64,000 nt of DNA, taken from NCBI RefSeq assembly GCF_015832195.1, contig NC_052018.1, positions 37,825,052-37,889,051 on the forward strand, written 5' to 3'. This document shows, piece by piece, positions 60,357-64,000 of the stretch. Under the pieces are notes generated by a model that did not search any database, was not told the DNA's origin, and worked only from the letters and a program-made list of their open reading frames with translations. Both the position numbers and the translations under genes were made by a program. This DNA comes from Motacilla alba alba (Eukaryota > Chordata > Aves > Passeriformes > Motacillidae). How positions within the stretch are numbered: position 1 is the first letter of the stretch; each line of letters starts with the position of its first letter.

Positions 60357-61580
60357 GGAATCATAGAATATGCTGAGTTAGAAGAATCACCATGCAACAC
60401 GATCATAGAGTTCAAATCCTGGCCCTATGCAGGATTTGTGTGACCCCAAGAGTCACACCATCTGTCTGAGAGCATTGTCCAAGCACTTCTTTATCTTAGA
60501 CAGGCTTGGTACTCTGGCCACTTCCCTGGGGAGCCATCAGCTTCATGACATTTCCTTGAGTCCTGTCACTGGTCATACAAGTGAAGGAATCAGTACCTGC
60601 CCCTCCTCTTCCTTTGAAGGATGTTGAAGACCACAACAAGGTCTCCCCTCAGCCACTTCTTCTCCAGGCTGAACAAATCAAGCATCCTCAGCTGCTTTTC
60701 AAACAGCTTCCTCTCCAGACCCTTCACCATCTTTGCTGCCCTACTTTGAACACTGTTTGATGACTTAAAGTCTTTTTTATATTTTGCCACCCAAAACTGC
60801 GCTTGATGCCCCCCCAGGACATGGTTGGCCCTTCTGGCTGCCAGAGCACTCCTCATATTAAACTCATATTAAATTTGCCACTGACCAAGACCCCCAGACC
60901 CCTTTCCACAGTGCTGCTCTCCTGTTGTTTGTTCCTTGGTCAATACACACAGCTGGTATTGCCCCATTCCAGGTGCAGAATCCGACACCTGCCTTTGTTA
61001 AACTTTATACAGTTGGTGACTGCCCAACTCTCTAATTTGTTGAGGTCTTTCTGCAGGACCTCTCTGCCCACAAGCAGGACAACAGCTTCTCCCAAATTAA
61101 GGTCATCTGCAAACTTAATGTTTCTTCAAGTCCTGTGTCCAAGCTTTTAATGAAGATGCTGAAAAGAGCTGGGCCAAGGATGCAGCCCTGCAGAACTCCA
61201 CCAGTGTCAGGTTGCCAGTCTGATGTCACTCTATTCCCTATAACCCTCTATGCCTGACCTGTGAGTCTGTTGCTCAGCCACCACACAACTTGGTTATCCA
61301 GGTGTGTGCTGGACATTTTGTCCAGAAGGCTACTATAAGAGACAGTTTCAAAAGCTTTGATGAAGTCCAAAATGATGTTATCTACTGGCTTTCCTAAATT
61401 GACTTGTGGGGCTTCATTATCATAGAAAGAAATCAGGTTCAACAAGCAGTACTCTTTCCTCATGAGGTCATGCTGGTTGTGACTGGCTGCACTGTCCTCC
61501 AGGTGTTTTTCAACCCCTCCAGAATAATCTTTTCCATTACTTTATCAGGCATTGACGTGACCAGAAAAAGTAATTTTAGG
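60357..61580 (-). mobile_element. CR1 LINE with reverse-transcriptase remains (minus strand)
   Basis: About 1.2 kb of reverse-oriented CR1. The left tail reads tggaatcatagaatatgctg. The minus strand encodes, right to left, motif A as LDFIKAFETV (around 61,350, within 61,248-61,463); the GGVLQGCILGPALFSIFI block (61,032-61,229; family form GVPQGSVLGPLLF); the catalytic FADD box (codons at 61,102-61,113) in a different frame from that block, so a frameshift separates them; and the C-terminal KMVKGLERK and LFSLEKKWLRGDL (60,590-60,856). Compared with the copy at 30.3 kb, about 70 bp of 3' region is missing near 60,535. It is disabled by frameshifts and 5' truncation. Confidence 0.93.
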
Positions 61581-62040
61581 TACATAGGTATTAGGTAGGG
61601 TTCTCTTACTAAAATATATAGTGCCATGCAAGGTTCTAAAGCATTTTTATGGGATCTTCAACACTGGTAAATCTTAGAACACCCTCAAGCACAATTTTGG
61701 CACATGTTGGCTAGGACTTGCGCAGCAATTTCCATAGCTTAGAGGTAAAGACCTTCCACGAATCATTACCAATGGTCAATTTGCATTTAGAAAACTTATT
61801 TTGGAGGCAGTGAAATTATACTAGCATGCCCACATACTTTTCTGTGCCAGTAGCTTCAGTGCTCCAATATATTCTTGGACAGGTTTAATTTTCTCCTACA
61901 GAAATAACCTAAATTTTCAATGCTGTCCTTCTTTAAAGAAATAATATCATTGCTTTCAGACTATAAGTTTATGAACAGACATAGGTACTGCAGTTTCAGA
62001 ATCCAGACAAAAAAAAAATAAAGGAAGTTGTTGGAACCAT
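61581..62040. other. Unique DNA between CR1 copies
   Basis: Nothing recognised. A run of nine A occurs near 62,011, just before the next CR1. Confidence 0.55.
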
Positions 62041-62500
62041 ATGGATGTGAAGCTGATGAATAGTCTGGAGCAGGAATCTTATGAGGATTGGCTGAGGGAG
62101 CTGGGGTTTTTTACCCTAGAGAAAATGAGGCTCAAGGAGAACTTTATCACTGTCCACAACTGTCTAAAAGGAGGTTGAATCATGGTGACGGTCAGTCTCC
62201 CCAAAGTGACAGGACAAGAGGAAATGTCCTTAAGTAGCATTAGGAGAAGCATAGATTAAATACTAGGGGAACTGACATCACTGAAAAAGGGCTCAGGCGT
62301 TGTAATAGGCTTCCCACTGCAGTGGAGAAATTGCCATCCCTGGAACTGTTTAAAAAGGTGTGAATGTGGCTCTTGGAGATATGGTTTCATGGTGATTGTG
62401 GTGGTATTCATGTGAAGTGGTATGTGTGGTGGAGTTTACAGTTGGACTTGGTGACCTAAGAGGTCTTTTACAAATTTAGTGATTTGATGATTCTGTGGTT
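62041..62500 (+). mobile_element. CR1 LINE fragment, 3' region (plus strand)
   Basis: A plus-strand CR1 3' segment: gtctggagcaggaatcttat (62,064), ggctgagggagctggggttt (62,089, encoding the RELG region), accctagagaaaatgaggct, tgtccacaactgtctaaaag, tgacaggacaagaggaaatg (62,208), gccatccctggaactgttta (62,332), gtggctcttggagatatggt, and the tail agtgatttgatgattctgtg. More diverged than the copy at 13.4 kb, with several small deletions (for example in the tagattaaatactagggg segment). No coding frame survives. Confidence 0.9.
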
Positions 62501-64000
62501 TATACCCATCATTCTAAGGAATTCTTGCTGAGGCATGAGGAATATTTGAGCTTTTTTTGAGAGGTATTTTTTGAGAAGGTTTCCTATTTATTAAACCAAT
62601 CAAGAAAAGATAATATCAATCAAATAAGATTTTATTCTTTGAGCATGATACAGAATAATGTTGATGTTTGGTCAGAGAAGGTTTTTAACTTGGAAATCTT
62701 GGATGTCTACCACATGGTGAAAAATGAAACATATAATCCCTGTGTATCTTGATTTATTGACATTAAAATTACCACAAAATGAGCACTTCAAAAAACTAAC
62801 GAAATACTTTTATTCTTCACAGTCTTTAAGATCTTTCAGGAAATTTCTCAGCATAACTAAAAATCATTATATTTGTTTTAAGAGTTAACCTGTAGCTTTA
62901 ACACAATATCAAGGTATGGAGGATTATAATTTGGCAAATGCACTTCAAATCCTACTGGACCCATGTGCTTCAGATACTTCTTAGTTGAATGCTACTTAGC
63001 TGAGTTTCTGATCAAGTTTCTTGAAGGGAATTATTCTATAGCTCACACACAAAGGTATCTGATAACCACGTGTAATGATGGCTGCAAATCGACAGAATTG
63101 CAAGTACTATTTTAACTTAATTTTCCCAAGAACAGAGCTTATCTTGAGAGTAGACCTTATTGCAACATGAAATCTGCATATTCAACTCATAAATAGTGCA
63201 ATGAAACTAGTATATAATACAAGTATGCAAGGTGTAGCTATATTCAGGCCTGTTGGAAGTATTATCAGTAGATAAAAGTCACCATTCCTTCTGTTATGTT
63301 CAACTCATAAAAGTGATCTTACATGGGTTTTATCACTTTTGAATAGAAAGCCAATACATTTTTTTTATAACTATTCAAAGCTATTTCTGACTAAAGAAAA
63401 ACATTTCCTACCTGAAGAAAAGAAGGATATTGCTTTCTCTCTTTCAGGATATTCCTGAAGTCAGTTCCTGCAGTTAGGCAAATTGTGACATTTTTGAAAC
63501 TCAAAACATTGTTGATATCGATCACTTTTGATGAAGATTCTGATGGGAAGTCTTCTGAGAGTCAATAGTGACTGGAAGGAAGCTATTGCAGTTTTGAAAA
63601 TATCATGCCTAAAATATAGTTTTGAAGTAAAATATATATAATAGATATCATACACTTTCTGTAAGATTGCACACTCATGCTCTAAGATTATTCATGTTCT
63701 CATAAGACTAGTTTGAAAAAGCTCAGGAAAAGCTCGGCATTCAATATTAAGGTAAAAGACCCACAGCAGAGTGCTGCAAATATCCACATATACACAAGAG
63801 GATGCTTTGACAGGATTTTAAATTTTTGTTTCAATCACTGCACAAATGAATTTTCCTGGTTAATATTTATTCTTTGGGAATGGAAACAAATAGCTTTTCT
63901 GGTCAACCACAGTAAGATCATTCTCAAACTTAACTTCATTAATAAGACACACAATTCCTCTCACACATGTATAAATCTAAATAAATATACTATGCCTAAT
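62501..64000. other. Unique AT-rich DNA, no gene seen
   Basis: No recognised feature to the end of the window. Open frames are short and unremarkable. Confidence 0.55.

Noticed and set aside
1..64000. CRISPR arrays, tRNA or rRNA genes, bacterial operons, insertion sequences
   Set aside because: No regularly spaced repeats, tRNA-type internal promoter boxes or long open frames were seen; the repeats are of vertebrate (bird) type.

Overview
The window looks like avian nuclear DNA. The strongest clue is a set of about nine CR1 LINE fragments with bird-type 3' ends (the repeated octamer-like tcatagaat motif, or gattctgtg at the plus-strand end), together with two LTRs resembling bird endogenous-retrovirus LTRs. 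The DNA is AT-rich throughout, has no long open reading frame, and carries no gene I can recognise. I read it as a gene desert or a very long intron of a bird macrochromosome. The species and locus cannot be named from the sequence alone; a passerine is possible but not shown.

Layout. 1-7.57 kb: AT-rich unique DNA with small inverted repeats, an (AT)n, a T28 run and an A/C-rich block. 7.57-7.86 kb: plus-strand CR1 3' end. 7.86-13.4 kb: unique DNA with a 16-bp-arm hairpin. 13.4-13.85 kb: plus-strand CR1. 13.85-28.4 kb: mostly unique, holding one possible but unproven exon (20,094-20,204/20,222) and an old palindromic dispersed repeat (21,830-21,942). 28.4-34.5 kb: CR1-rich block, with one short plus-strand tip, four minus-strand pieces (28.8, 29.8, 30.3 and 33.2 kb) and one plus-strand piece (34.3 kb). 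34.5-52.6 kb: unique DNA with small tandem duplications and a perfect 20-bp hairpin at 45.77 kb. 52.59-53.63 kb: two same-orientation LTRs of different families, 0.1 kb apart. 53.6-60.36 kb: unique. 60.36-61.58 kb: minus-strand CR1 that still shows reverse-transcriptase motifs. 62.04-62.50 kb: plus-strand CR1. 62.5-64 kb: unique.

No gene network can be described. All recognisable coding potential is decayed CR1 reverse-transcriptase or CR1 3' sequence, with frameshifts and internal deletions, and nothing appears able to move. No tRNA, rRNA, CRISPR or bacterial-style feature was seen. The observations most worth checking are the possible phase-0 exon near 20.1 kb, the palindromic element at 21.83 kb, the unusually clean hairpins (likely template-switch products), the LTR pair, and a pair of nearly identical inverted CR1 tails 3.9 kb apart. 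Family assignments rest on remembered consensus sequences, not on a search.
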